Below, one piece after another: positions 48,054 to 57,175 of a stretch of 64,000 nt of DNA. Within the stretch, counting starts at the first letter, position 1. Each line of letters begins with the position of its first letter. A model generated the notes under the pieces. It was not told the origin of the DNA, searched no databases, and saw nothing but the letters and a program-made list of their open reading frames with translations. The stretch is from positions 124,001-188,000 of the forward strand of contig JADJTG010000017.1 in NCBI GenBank assembly GCA_016711285.1. The letters are read 5' to 3'. The translations under genes and the position numbers were made by a program. The stretch is from Sphingobacteriales bacterium. Lineage in GTDB: Bacteria; Bacteroidota; Bacteroidia; Chitinophagales; UBA2359.

Positions 48054-48126
48054 TGGTACCTCCAGGAATCGAACCAGGGACACAAGGATTTTCAGTCCTT
48101 TGCTCTACCAACTGAGCTAAGGTACC
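48054..48126 (-). tRNA. tRNA-Phe (GAA)
   Basis: A 73-nt cloverleaf on the minus strand. Acceptor stem GGTACCT/AGGTACC with discriminator A, D arm GCTCAGTTGGTAGAGC, anticodon stem-loop AAGGA-CTGAAAA-TCCTT giving anticodon GAA, and T arm with GGTTCGATTCC. The 3' CCA is not encoded. Confidence 0.98.
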
Positions 48127-48457
48127 AGCTCGCTATGACATATCATAACACCTTTTTGAAATTGACCTACAAGCAATAGGTTTGTTTTCAAAAGCGGCAC
48201 AAAGTTACACTGTTTTTTTTAAAACCCAATAGTTGAGCAAATTTATTTTAAAAAAAATCATCTACTTCTACTTTGGTACAAAGGATACCTACCAAAGGCA
48301 GCAGAATTATTTATGTTTTTTTGTTTATTTTAAAACTAAAAGATATAAAGAGGTGTCTTTTTTTATTCTACCTTTGATTAAAGTAAGTAAGGTTTGCTTT
48401 TTTATCTATCAATATTCATTTATCATATTCTATTATCACATTTTATTTTTTTAGACA
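48127..48457. other. AT-rich intergenic region
   Basis: This 331-nt gap lies between tRNA-Phe and the dioxygenase gene. It must hold the tRNA promoter (minus) and the dioxygenase promoter (plus). I see no clear -33/-7 pair, repeat or ORF worth calling. Confidence 0.5.
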
Positions 48458-49465
48458 ATGAAAAGAAAGGATTTTTTAAAAGGTGCGAGTTTGGCGGGTT
48501 TGGGCTTGGCAATACCCGACGGTCTGTCGGCTACTGCTCCGTCTGTACCTGCCGGCAGCAGCAGTTGCACCCTTATTCCGACCGAAACCGCCGGACCTTT
48601 TCCGTTGGATTTGACCGAAAATACTACTTTTTTCAGGCAGGATATACGCGAAACGGAAACAGGAGTGCCTTTTACGGTTCGTTTGAAAATTATCGGAACG
48701 GATAATTGTGAGCCGATGCAAAATGTGCGCGTGAATATATGGCATTGTTCCAAAGACGGACTTTATTCGGGATACAGCAGCAATATGAACCCCGCACCGG
48801 CGGGTAGCACTTTTTTGAGAGGATACCAGTTTACCGATGCCAACGGCGAAGTGGAATTTCTGACGATTTTTCCGGGTTGGTACAATGGGCGTATCGCACA
48901 TATTCATTTTCAGGTGTATGTGAGTTCTTCCTATTCCGCTATTTCGCAGCTTACTTTTGATATAGCGCAAAAAAACGCCATTTATCTCGCCAATCCTACG
49001 CTATATACCAAAGGTGCTGACCCGCTGACTTTCAGCAGCGATAATATTTTTTCTGACGGCGTAGAATTTCAGTTGGCAACCCTAAGTGAAGATGCAACAA
49101 CAGGCGGCTATACTTCTTATTTGGAAGTATCGGTGCAGGGCAGCGGCGTTACGGGTTTGGGGCATATAGAGAAAGAAACCGCCAAAGTAATGGAAGTGGG
49201 GCAAAATTTTCCGAATCCTTACCAATATCAAACCACTATTCCGATTACTTTAAAACAGGCAGCACATTTGAAGGTGGAGTTATGGGATTTGTCGGGTAAA
49301 AAAGTAGCTGCCGTATTTGATGAAAAAAGGGCGGCGGGCGTACACGAAATTTCTGTTGTTCCCAACCAACTCGAACTGCCCGTCGGCAATTATGTATATC
49401 AGGTAGAAGCCATCACCGATAAAGGGGATACTTTTCGTTTGCCCAAAATGATGACTTTCCGTTAA
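48458..49465 (+). CDS. Exported intradiol ring-cleavage dioxygenase-like protein with T9SS sorting domain
   Basis: The N terminus MKRKDFLKGASLAGLGLA resembles a Tat signal with RK in place of RR. The domain has CTLIPTETAGPFPLDL, VRVNIWHCSKDGLYSGYSS and FPGWYNGRIAHIHFQVYV. The two Tyr (in LYSGY and WYNGR) and two His (HIH) are in the positions of the non-haem Fe(III) ligands of catechol/protocatechuate intradiol dioxygenases. Residues 245-335 are a type A sorting domain (NFPNPYQYQTTIPITL, LKVELWDLSGKKVAAV). The product is therefore expected at the cell surface, unlike classical cytosolic enzymes. Oxidation of aromatic compounds is inferred. A terminator follows. Confidence 0.85.
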   Translation: MKRKDFLKGASLAGLGLAIPDGLSATAPSVPAGSSSCTLIPTETAGPFPLDLTENTTFFRQDIRETETGVPFTVRLKIIGTDNCEPMQNVRVNIWHCSKDGLYSGYSSNMNPAPAGSTFLRGYQFTDANGEVEFLTIFPGWYNGRIAHIHFQVYVSSSYSAISQLTFDIAQKNAIYLANPTLYTKGADPLTFSSDNIFSDGVEFQLATLSEDATTGGYTSYLEVSVQGSGVTGLGHIEKETAKVMEVGQNFPNPYQYQTTIPITLKQAAHLKVELWDLSGKKVAAVFDEKRAAGVHEISVVPNQLELPVGNYVYQVEAITDKGDTFRLPKMMTFR

Positions 49466-49496
49466 TAGAATGATTTTTAGGTAAGTTCTTTTATTG

Positions 49497-49559
49497 AAAA
49501 CAGCAGCACAGGCGCAACCTTTTTTGATACAGGTTTTTTGCTTGTGCTGCTGTTTTTTT
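49497..49559 (+). terminator. Rho-independent terminator after the dioxygenase gene
   Basis: AAAACAGCAGCACA pairs with TGTGCTGCTGTTTT (the arms extend imperfectly further in), followed by a T run. It lies 32 nt after the stop at 49465. Confidence 0.75.
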
Positions 49560-49583
49560 ATCGGGCTATCCCTTGTCAATTAT

Positions 49584-50096
49584 CTATCCGGCGGCTTCAG
49601 GGAAAGGAGCGGGCGGCGTATCTGTTTCGTTGCCCTCCTTACTTTTACCAAAGCGGCTGTTGAAGCGGTCGATATGCTCCAAAGCGCGGTCTAAGGCGGC
49701 ATTGTATTTTCTGCCCTGCTGAAAACTGTCATTTGCCCAGTCGCTTTTTTCCATCAAAGCCGCGCCGAGTGCCAGCACGGTGTCGCTGCTGAGTTCGGCT
49801 ATTTCCTCTGCCCGCAGCATTACCTCGCGCCAACGGTCGAACTCCGCCAACAAGGTCGTAAACTCCGCCGCATTGAAACTCTCCGACAATTCTTGCGGAA
49901 ACTCGCGCACCATACGTTCCAAATCGCGCACATACCCCTCGCGCCCTTCGGCTACGGTGCGCAAACCGGTGCGCTCGTTGTCGCTGAGGTTCACAGTGAA
50001 TTTTTTCATCAAAGTGTGGCTTTTTTGCAGCGAGTCGAGTAAATCGCTCATTTGTGCTGCCGTGAGCGTTTGCGCCAAATCCAAATGTTTTTTCAT
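49584..50096 (-). CDS. Hypothetical helical protein
   Basis: A 170-residue protein (MKKHLDLAQTLTAAQMSDLL...). It is highly charged and almost entirely helical in appearance, with heptad-like stretches (EFDRWREVMLRAEEIAELSS) and a Pro-rich C-terminal tail (TPPAPFPEAAG). No signal peptide, membrane segment or motif is recognisable. The GC content and codon use match neighbouring chromosomal genes, so I consider it real. It converges on the dioxygenase gene. Confidence 0.65.
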   Translation of the reverse strand: MKKHLDLAQTLTAAQMSDLLDSLQKSHTLMKKFTVNLSDNERTGLRTVAEGREGYVRDLERMVREFPQELSESFNAAEFTTLLAEFDRWREVMLRAEEIAELSSDTVLALGAALMEKSDWANDSFQQGRKYNAALDRALEHIDRFNSRFGKSKEGNETDTPPAPFPEAAG

Positions 50097-50305
50097 TTTA
50101 AAAAAAAATTAAATTGTGAAATAATCAAGCAGGCATCGGTGCAATACCTTATCCTCGCTTTTTTTAATATCAGTGGAAAAATGACTTATAAAATCAGCGT
50201 TTTATTGTGTAGTAAAACGTAACGGTTAGGGCTATCGTATATATAGAGGGCTAAATTTTGTATCTGAACAACAAAATTGTCGTAAAACGACATTATTTGC
50301 GTACT

Positions 50306-50545
50306 GCACCTATCCTGAACTTAGGTAGTGCTTGCCCTAGGGTAGGTGCACCTATCCCAATGCAAGGAACACCTACGAAAAAGGTAGGTGCTACCTAGCA
50401 AAAAGGTAGGCATACCTACCAAAAAGCTAGGGTGACCTACGAAAAAGGTAGGTACTACCTAGCAAAAAGGTAGGCATACCTACGAAAAAGCTAAGACGAC
50501 CTACCAAAAAGGTAGGTGCTACCTAGCAAAAAGGTAGGTCGTCTT
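50306..50545. repeat. Array of 21-22-bp palindromic units with 64-bp higher-order period
   Basis: Eight regular units start at 50371, 50393, 50414, 50435, 50457, 50478, 50499 and 50521 (spacing 22, 21, 21, 22, 21, 21, 22). Each is ACCTA(C/G)(G/C)AAAAAG(G/C)TAGG plus 2-3 variable bases, so each can form a small hairpin with an A-rich loop. Unit types recur in the order ACCTACG, ACCTAGC, ACCTACC, giving a 64-bp higher-order repeat. Two or three diverged units precede (50306-50370). There are no unique spacers, so this is not CRISPR. It lies just upstream of the restriction-modification promoter. Confidence 0.9.
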
Positions 50546-50611
50546 AGTTGCGCCTTAGGTCGGGCTATTTTAGAGGTAGGTTGAGGGGGGATACGAGGCA
50601 TTAAAAGCTAT

Positions 50612-50642
50612 TTTGTAAATTCAGGGTGTATATTTATCTTTG
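50612..50642 (+). promoter_or_regulatory. Bacteroidota-type promoter for the restriction-modification operon
   Basis: TTTG at 50612-50615, a 19-nt spacer and TATCTTTG at 50635-50642 fit TTTG-N19-21-TAnnTTTG exactly. The restriction gene starts 47 nt later at 50689. Confidence 0.6.
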
Positions 50643-50688
50643 CTATGATGGGGCAGAAACAAATAATAATTAATCTTAATAAAAAATA

Positions 50689-53600
50689 ATGAGTATAATA
50701 GACAATCCAATATTAAATAGTCCTTATGTAGAGCCGCTGCTGCATTACAACACAGACAGCGAAGGTAGTTTGGACTATACAGATATTCGCAAAGGACGGA
50801 GAATATTTAAAGCGGATTCGGCGGTTATACCTACCCGACAAACAGGACAGAAAGAAGTTTTTGAAAGGAACGAAGATGCCGAAGAATACATTGCTCTCCT
50901 CATTAACCTTTGCCGAAAAGAAGTTGGACTTTGGCGAACAGCCAATTATCCAAACACAACAAGAGTAACGAAAGAACTTCTGACTTTTTGGTTTAACAAT
51001 CCCGAAAGACTTGTAACAAAAAAACTTTTCTTTGCCCAACAAGAAGCGGTTGAAACCGCTATTTGGCTCAATGAAGTTGCCGAAAAATCAAATGCTGGAC
51101 AACACATTTTAAACTTGCTTCGCAACGGACAACAAACTGTAAGTGACGACCCAGCCGACCAACTTCCGAGAATTGCTTTTAAAATGGCGACAGGTTCGGG
51201 CAAGACGGTTGTAATGGCTTGTTTAATTTGTTATCACTATTTCAATAGACAAGAATATAGAAACGATACACGATTTGCCGATTACTTTTTAATTGTTGCA
51301 CCGGGTGTAACTATCAAAAGCAGATTTGGCGTTTTATTCGTTGACACGAAAAACAAAAATCCGAAAGACATTGAAGATTATTACCGTGTTCGTGGGTTGA
51401 TTCCTGCGAATATGGAACATCGTTTGGAAAATCTGAACGCAAGATTGGTAATAACAAACTATCACACTTTTGAACCTAAAATTCTGCAAGGCAACAAACG
51501 CAGCCCTTTTGACGGTAAAGTGGATTTAGAAGGCAAGAAAATGGACACCGACAACAAAGAAGATTTTACACAAGTTGTAAAGCGGACTTTAGGGAAATTC
51601 AAATCTGGCAGTAGGGTTTTGATTTTAAATGATGAAGCACACCATTGTTACAAACCAAAACCTTCAAAAAAAACTACCGACAATGAAGAAGCTGACGAAA
51701 ACGCAAGAGCAGCCGTTTGGTTTAGCGGACTTCGTGAAATAGCAAAGAAGTTTAAACTGCAAGCAGTTTATGACCTTTCTGCAACCCCTTATTATTTAAC
51801 AGGTTCAGGTTACACACCTTACAGTTTATTTCCTTGGGTAGTTTCAGACTTTGGTTTAATTGAAGCGATTGAAAGCGGGTTGGTGAAAATCCCATTCCTA
51901 CCTGAAAGCGACAACACACAGGAATTGACAATGCCAGTGTTGCGGAATTTATACGACCACGTTAAAGATGATTTACCAAAAAAAGGAAGGACAACTACAA
52001 AAAAAGAAGCAAATGCCGAAGGCAAAAAATATATTGAACAAAGACCAAATCTGCCACCATTAGTAAAAGGTGCGTTAGACCAATTTTACAATCACTATGT
52101 TGAATATGATAAAGGTATCCGTAAGCATAAAGAAGAAAAGAAAAGTCTATTTTCTGCACCGCCAGTCTTTATCGTGGTTTGCAACAACACAGGTGTATCT
52201 AAGGAAGTGTATAAATACATTGCAGGTTACGAATACCTTAATAGTGATGAGTTGATAGTTGTAAGTGGTCAGTATGATTTGTTTTCTAATTATGATGCTA
52301 CTACAAAAAAACCTCTACGAAGACCACCAACATTGCTGATTGACAGTGATGCTTTGGAGAATGGCGAACAAATCAACGAAGACTTTAAGAAGATTTTTGC
52401 TTCCGAAATCGAAGAGTTCAAAAAGGATTATGCCCGAATGCACGGACAAGGAAGCATCTCCAACATCTCCGATGCTGAAATTCTTCGTGAAGTGGTAAAC
52501 ACCGTTGGTCAGCAAGGTAAATTAGGTTCACACATTCGTTGTGTAGTTTCTGTTTCTATGCTTACCGAAGGTTGGGATGCTAACACGGTAACTCACATTA
52601 TGGGTTTACGTGCTTTTGGTTCGCAATTACTTTGCGAGCAAGTGGCAGGTAGAGCTTTGCGAAGAATGAATTATTTTTGCAGGGCTACGATAAGGACGGA
52701 AATCCTACCAACGACAAACGAAAAATCGTCATCGAAAAATTTCCGCCTGAATATGCTCATATTATTGGCGTTCCGTTCAAAATGTTTAAAGGGGGCAAAA
52801 CCGAAACACCGCCGCCGCCTGTTGATTTAACACATATTGCTGCTATTCCTGAAAGACAGGCTGAAATGGAAATAGAGTTTCCGAATGTAATTGGCTACCG
52901 TGTGGAGAATTTAGATGATGATATAAAATACGATTTCAGCAATATTGAAAATTATGAAATTTTCGGTATGCCAACTGTTACAGAATTGGTAAGTCCAATT
53001 TCACCCAACAAAGAAATATTGCAGGTAAAAAGTGTTTTGGAAAAACGTGACCAAGAACTCATATTCCTAATTACAAAAGAACTAATAAGGCAAAAGTTTA
53101 GCGATGAAAATGGGCAAAATCCACACTTTCATAAATTCAATAAACTAAAAAAGATAGTCGAAGAATGGTACAATGAAAAAGTTATTGTCCTCAATCTTGA
53201 ACCACAGTTTAAAAAGCTGCTTTACTTTGAAGAACCAAGTGAGATAATTGGACACATATATCGTGGCATCAACCCACATCTTAACACCACCGAACATATA
53301 AGACCTGTGTTTAACTATTACAACAAGTTTAGCAGCACTAAATATGTAAGTGGATATACAGTTAAAGATGTTTACAAAACAGATAAAAGCCACGTAAACT
53401 ATGTGGTAATGGACAGCGATTGGGAAGGTATATGTGCCAAAACATTGGAAGAAATAGAAACGGTTGAATGTTATATAAAAAACCAATTTTTAGGTTTTGC
53501 CATTCCTTATACTAAAGACGGCAAAGACTTACAGTATTTACCTGATTTCATAGTTAGAGTGAAAGGAAAAGATGGATTACCCAAAAACTTGATAATTGAA

Positions 53601-53786
53601 ATAACAGGACAAGATAAAAAGAAAGACAAAGCAGAGAAAAAATGGTTTGTAGAAAACCGTTGGATTCCTGCTGTAAATGCTTTAAAGGATAAATACGAAT
53701 ATCCCGAATGGCATTTTATTGAAGTGGCAAACGACATCCGAAATATCAAGAATCAATTAATCGAAAAAATAAACTCCATTATCTGA
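50689..53786 (+). CDS. Type III-like restriction endonuclease subunit (Res, BPTD_3080-like), frameshifted
   Basis: The N-terminal two-thirds is a superfamily 2 helicase/translocase: FKMATGSGKTVVMACLI (Walker A), LILNDEAHHCYKPK (DEAH box), YDLSATPYYLTGSG (motif III) and CEQVAGRALRR (motif VI). The frame breaks at a T run near 52672; one extra T joins RRMNYF to LQGYDKDGNPTND in the second frame (52677-53786). The C-terminal part has a PD-(D/E)XK-like nuclease site: YLPDFIVRV, then NLIIEITGQDKKKDK, where E-x-T replaces E-x-K with Lys residues following. Re-joined length is about 1,030 residues. It would cut DNA lacking the partner's methylation. The stop codon lies inside a palindromic repeat half. 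Confidence 0.88.
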
Positions 53787-53820
53787 ATCGCAGATTAGGC
53801 AGATTAATAGATTTCACAGA
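53782..53820 (+). repeat. Left half (39 nt) of the split palindromic element
   Basis: Runs from TCTGAATCGCAGATTAGG to GATTTCACAGA and aligns without gaps to the left 39 nt (after the first G) of the intact copies at 55794 and 56547. It supplies the TGA stop of the restriction gene. The right half is found only after the GxxExxY gene, at 54224. Confidence 0.9.
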
Positions 53821-53844
53821 TTAAAAATTTAGAGAATAAAAACT

Positions 53845-54252
53845 ATGGAAGAGTTAAAGCATAAAGACATAACTGAAAAAATTATTGGTGCTTCTTTTGA
53901 AGTACACAAATTTTTAGGAAATGGCTTTCAAGAAGTCATTTATCAAAGAGCCTTAGCTTATGAAATGAGCAAGGCAGGTTTAGAATTTGCCCGTGAAATT
54001 GAACAAGAAATTTTCTACAAAGATTTGTCTGAGCCAATTGGCACCAGAAGGGCAGATTTTGTAGTAGAAAATAAAGTGTTGGTGGAATTAAAGGCAATTA
54101 TTCAATTGGACGATGTGCATTTAGCACAAGCATTAAATTATTTGAAAGCCTATAAATTAGAAATTGGCTTACTCATCAATTTTGGTGCAAAAAGTTTAGA
54201 GTTTAAAAGACTGATACTCTCTCAAAAATCAGCGAAATCTAATAATCAGTAA
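53845..54252 (+). CDS. GxxExxY family protein (PD-(D/E)XK-like, function unknown)
   Basis: A 135-residue protein. Residues 17-32 (SFEVHKFLGNGFQEVI, followed by Y) contain the name-giving G-F-Q-E-V-I-Y. RRADFVVENKVLVELKAI gives the D-x(n)-E-x-K nuclease-like signature, and LAQALNYLKAYKLEIGLLIN completes the family fold. Family members are widespread and have no proven role. The gene sits between res and mod, in the same direction. It is bracketed by the two halves of a palindromic element, and its last residues (QKSAKSNNQ) are read from the right half. It could be cargo of a mobile unit or a real third component of the locus. Confidence 0.93.
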   Translation: MEELKHKDITEKIIGASFEVHKFLGNGFQEVIYQRALAYEMSKAGLEFAREIEQEIFYKDLSEPIGTRRADFVVENKVLVELKAIIQLDDVHLAQALNYLKAYKLEIGLLINFGAKSLEFKRLILSQKSAKSNNQ

Positions 54253-54268
54253 AATCAGTAATTCAGAC
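54224..54268 (+). repeat. Right half (45 nt) of the split palindromic element
   Basis: Runs from AAAAATCAGCGAAATCT to AGTAATTCAGAC and aligns without gaps to the right 45 nt of the intact copies at 55834-55878 and 56587-56631. It encodes the C-terminal tail and stop of the GxxExxY gene, and ends one base before the ATG of the methyltransferase gene. Confidence 0.9.
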
Positions 54269-54269
54269 A

Positions 54270-57013
54270 ATGGAATCCATAAAACACAAAGGCGACAAAC
54301 GTGCCCACATACCCAGCAAAGAAGAAGCGGGTTATGAAGAAGCTAACGAGAAAGTAAGCAGCGGCAAAAAGGTATTGGAATTGCCCAAAAACCCTGTGGT
54401 ACACCGTGGGCAAGACCCCGAACTCTTTTGGCTCAACAAATACGGCAACGACGACCGTGATGATTTGTTGCAGGTGGACATACGCAGCCTCTACCGCCAC
54501 GAACACATAGCACCCGAAACGCTAATTAAAAATCTGTACAATGTAACGGAAACCCAGAGCAACCAAATGGATTTGTTTAGTGTAAACGAACTATTTGGCA
54601 ATGCTTTAGATAAAGACGAACTCGAAAAAGTAAGTGAATATTACCACCACCAAGACGGCTGGACAAACCGACTCATACAAGGCGATAGCCACCTCGTAAT
54701 GGCGAGTTTATTGGAACGTGAAGGAATGGCGGGGCAGGTGCAAACCATTTATTTTGACCCACCTTATGGAATTAAGTATGGAAGCAACTGGCAAATAAAA
54801 TTAAACAACCGAGATGTAAAAGATGGTAATGATGAAGCACTAACAGGAGAACCTGAACAAATAAAAGCTTTTCGTGACACTTGGGAACTCGGTATTCATT
54901 CCTACCTTTCTTATTTAAGAGATAGATTATTAATAGCAAAAGAACTATTGAATGAAAGTGGTTCTTGTTTTGTACAAATTTCCGATGAAAATGTGCATTT
55001 AGTAAGAAATTTAATGGATGAAGTTTTTGGAAGTGAAAATTTCATTTGTTTAATTTCTTATGCAACAACAAGTGGGTTTGAAACTTCAACACTTTCAAGA
55101 GCAGGCGATTACTTACTTTGGTATTCAAAAGATGCTTCAAAAGTAAAATATAGGACACTTTATAAAGAGAAAGGAGTTTGGTGGTGAAGACTCATCTGCA
55201 TACAAAAAAATTGAATTAAAAATGGTAGAAGAATATCAACTGAAGAATGGGAAAAGGAAAATTTGTAAAATTTAGCTTACCAATGAAACCTGATGGCTCT
55301 AAAGATGAACTCATCTTTTATCTTCTCAAAATCCACCAAAAGAACTTGCTTTTATGAATTTGAATTTAGAAGGAAAATTTATGAACCTAAAAAGGGTAAT
55401 CATTGGAAAAGCAAATTATCAAAATGGTATGAATAGACTTAAAGAATATAAGCCAATTGATAAGAGTTAATCTTTTGGTATGTTAGATACTTCAAGATTT
55501 CAATTTATGCCAATAAATAACCTGTGGACCATTGATAATCTGGGGCAAAATCAATTTGGTGGGGATAAAATTTATGTTGTTCAAACCACACTTGACAATA
55601 GTTAAACGCTGCATTTTAATGACGACTGACCCAGGCGATTTAGTTTTAGACCCAACCTGTGGAAGTGGTACAACAGCTTTTGTAGCTGAACAATGGGGAA
55701 GAAGATGGATAACGATTGATACCAGTAGAATTGCCTTGAACATTGCCAAGCAGCGTTTAATGACGGCGGTGTTTCCGTATTACAAACTCTATAGTCAGCA
55801 TCACGGATTAAGCGGATTAAATGATTCCACAGAAAAAAACGGTAAAATCTATAAATCTGCAAAATCAGCGATTCAGACAGAAGGAGATATTCGCCAAGGC
55901 TTCATCTACAAAACCGTTCCGCACATTACCTTAAAATCGTTGGCAAACGATGAACCGCCTGCCACAGAAACACTTTACGACCAACCCGAGCAAGACAAAA
56001 AACTACTTCGGGTAAGTGGTCCTTTCACCGTTGAAACCTTACAAAACTATGAACCCATCAGTCCAGAAGAATTAGACAAGAATGATGAGTGGTCGGTGGT
56101 GAGTGGTCAGTTTGAAGAGACCATAAAGCAGCATTTGCTTTCAGCAGGTATCAAAAACGGCAGAAAAGATGAAATGGTGGTTTTTAAACCAGATATGAGA
56201 AATTTAAGTGGAGAAGCTTTGCACCTTGAAGGGTATTACCAAACAGAAAAAGGGGAAGAAAAAGCCTATTTTCACATTGGTCCGAAATTCGGAACGGTGA
56301 GTAAAAAATTGGTAAGCGATGCGGTAAAAGAATGTCGTCAAAAAGGAGATGCCAACTGGCTCATTATTCTCGGTTTCAGTTTTGAAAGCGACATAGAAGG
56401 CGGCACGCAAACGATGAGTATGGGGACATTTGAAGTGACAAAAGCGCGTATTCACGATGATTTATTGCAAGAAGGATTAAAAAAGAAACCCGCAAAATCA
56501 GCCGCCAGTTTTGTAACCATTGGCGAGCCTGATATTGAGCTTATTCGTCTGAATCACAGATTAGAGGGATTAAAAGATTCCACAGAAAAAATCAGCGAAA
56601 TCCCCAAATCCGAAAAATCCGTGATTCAGACAATGGTGCAAGTAGAAATCAAAGGCTTAGACATTTACGACCCCATCAAAGACGAAGTAAAAGCCCGTAA
56701 TGTTCACGACATTGCTTATTGGATGGTGGACGAAGATTATGACGGTAGCAACTTTGTGGTGAAGCAAGTATTCTTCTGCGGTGGAGACAAAACCGAATTT
56801 GATAAATGGAAAAAAGGATTGGATAATTTAGCCAAAGACAGCACCAAAAAGAAAGTGGAGAAAACCCTAAAAATAGAAATTGACGATGAAGCCTTCGACC
56901 GTTTGTATGGACACATTTCGCACCCCATCGAAATCAAAAAGAAAGGACAAAAAATTGCGGTTAGAATTATCAGCCAATTTGGAGAAGAATGTACAAAGGT
57001 TTTAACAGTATAA
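54270..57013 (+). CDS. Type III-like DNA methyltransferase (Mod, beta-class), frameshifted
   Basis: Starts MESIKHKGDKRAHIPSKEEA directly after the repeat half. Motif IV (QTIYFDPPYGIKYGS) precedes motif I (LDPTCGSGTTAFVAEQWG), the order of beta-class N6-adenine/N4-cytosine methylases. SCFVQISDENVHLVRNLMDE matches type III Mod proteins. Between about 55185 and 55560 the frame changes several times; traces such as EWEKENL, PMKPDGS, KELAFMNLNLEGK, YEPKKGNHWKANYQNGMNRL and PINNLW can be read in alternating frames, so this is one gene with clustered indels. The 3' part (55532-57013) carries two in-frame palindromic element copies. It would protect host DNA at the site cut by the restriction subunit. 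Confidence 0.88.
55794..55878 (+). repeat. Intact 85-nt palindromic element inside the methyltransferase gene (copy A)
   Basis: Begins GTCAGCATCACGGATTAAGC and ends CAGCGATTCAGAC. It is 85 nt long, the same length as copy B at 56547, and is read in the same frame (HHGLSGLNDSTEKNGKIYKS). The outer arms are imperfect inverted repeats, with GATT recurring every 10-11 nt. Confidence 0.9.
56547..56631 (+). repeat. Intact 85-nt palindromic element inside the methyltransferase gene (copy B)
   Basis: Begins GTCTGAATCACAGATTAGAG and ends CCGTGATTCAGAC. The outermost 11 nt are a perfect inverted repeat (GTCTGAATCAC/GTGATTCAGAC) and the match decays inwards. It is read as LNHRLEGLKDSTEKISEIPK, so it lengthens the protein without a stop. 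Confidence 0.92.
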
Positions 57014-57051
57014 AATATTTTTCTGTTTAGAATCTAAAAAAACACATAAAA

Positions 57052-57087
57052 ATCCGCAGTATAGCATCTTACAACTATACTGCGGAT
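57052..57087 (-). terminator. Rho-independent terminator after the beta-barrel gene
   Basis: ATCCGCAGTATAG pairs perfectly with CTATACTGCGGAT around a 10-nt loop. On the minus strand a short T run follows. It lies 89 nt past the minus-strand gene ending at 57176, and may also act on the convergent mod transcript ending at 57013. Confidence 0.65.
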
Positions 57088-57175
57088 AAAAATTGATAAA
57101 GACAAACCAATAAAAGGCATTAAGCAACTTTAAATAAAAAAAGGAGCGAAGATTTTTATCTACTCCTATGTTTTA

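Noticed and set aside
50306..50545. CRISPR array with 21-bp repeats
   Set aside because: Units abut with only two or three variable bases between palindromes; there are no spacers of useful length and no cas genes.
50689..57013. BREX, DISARM or another multi-gene defence system
   Set aside because: Only a Res-type translocase/nuclease, a beta-class methylase and a GxxExxY gene are present; no PglZ, BrxC, DrmA or similar gene is visible. A type III-like R-M locus explains it.
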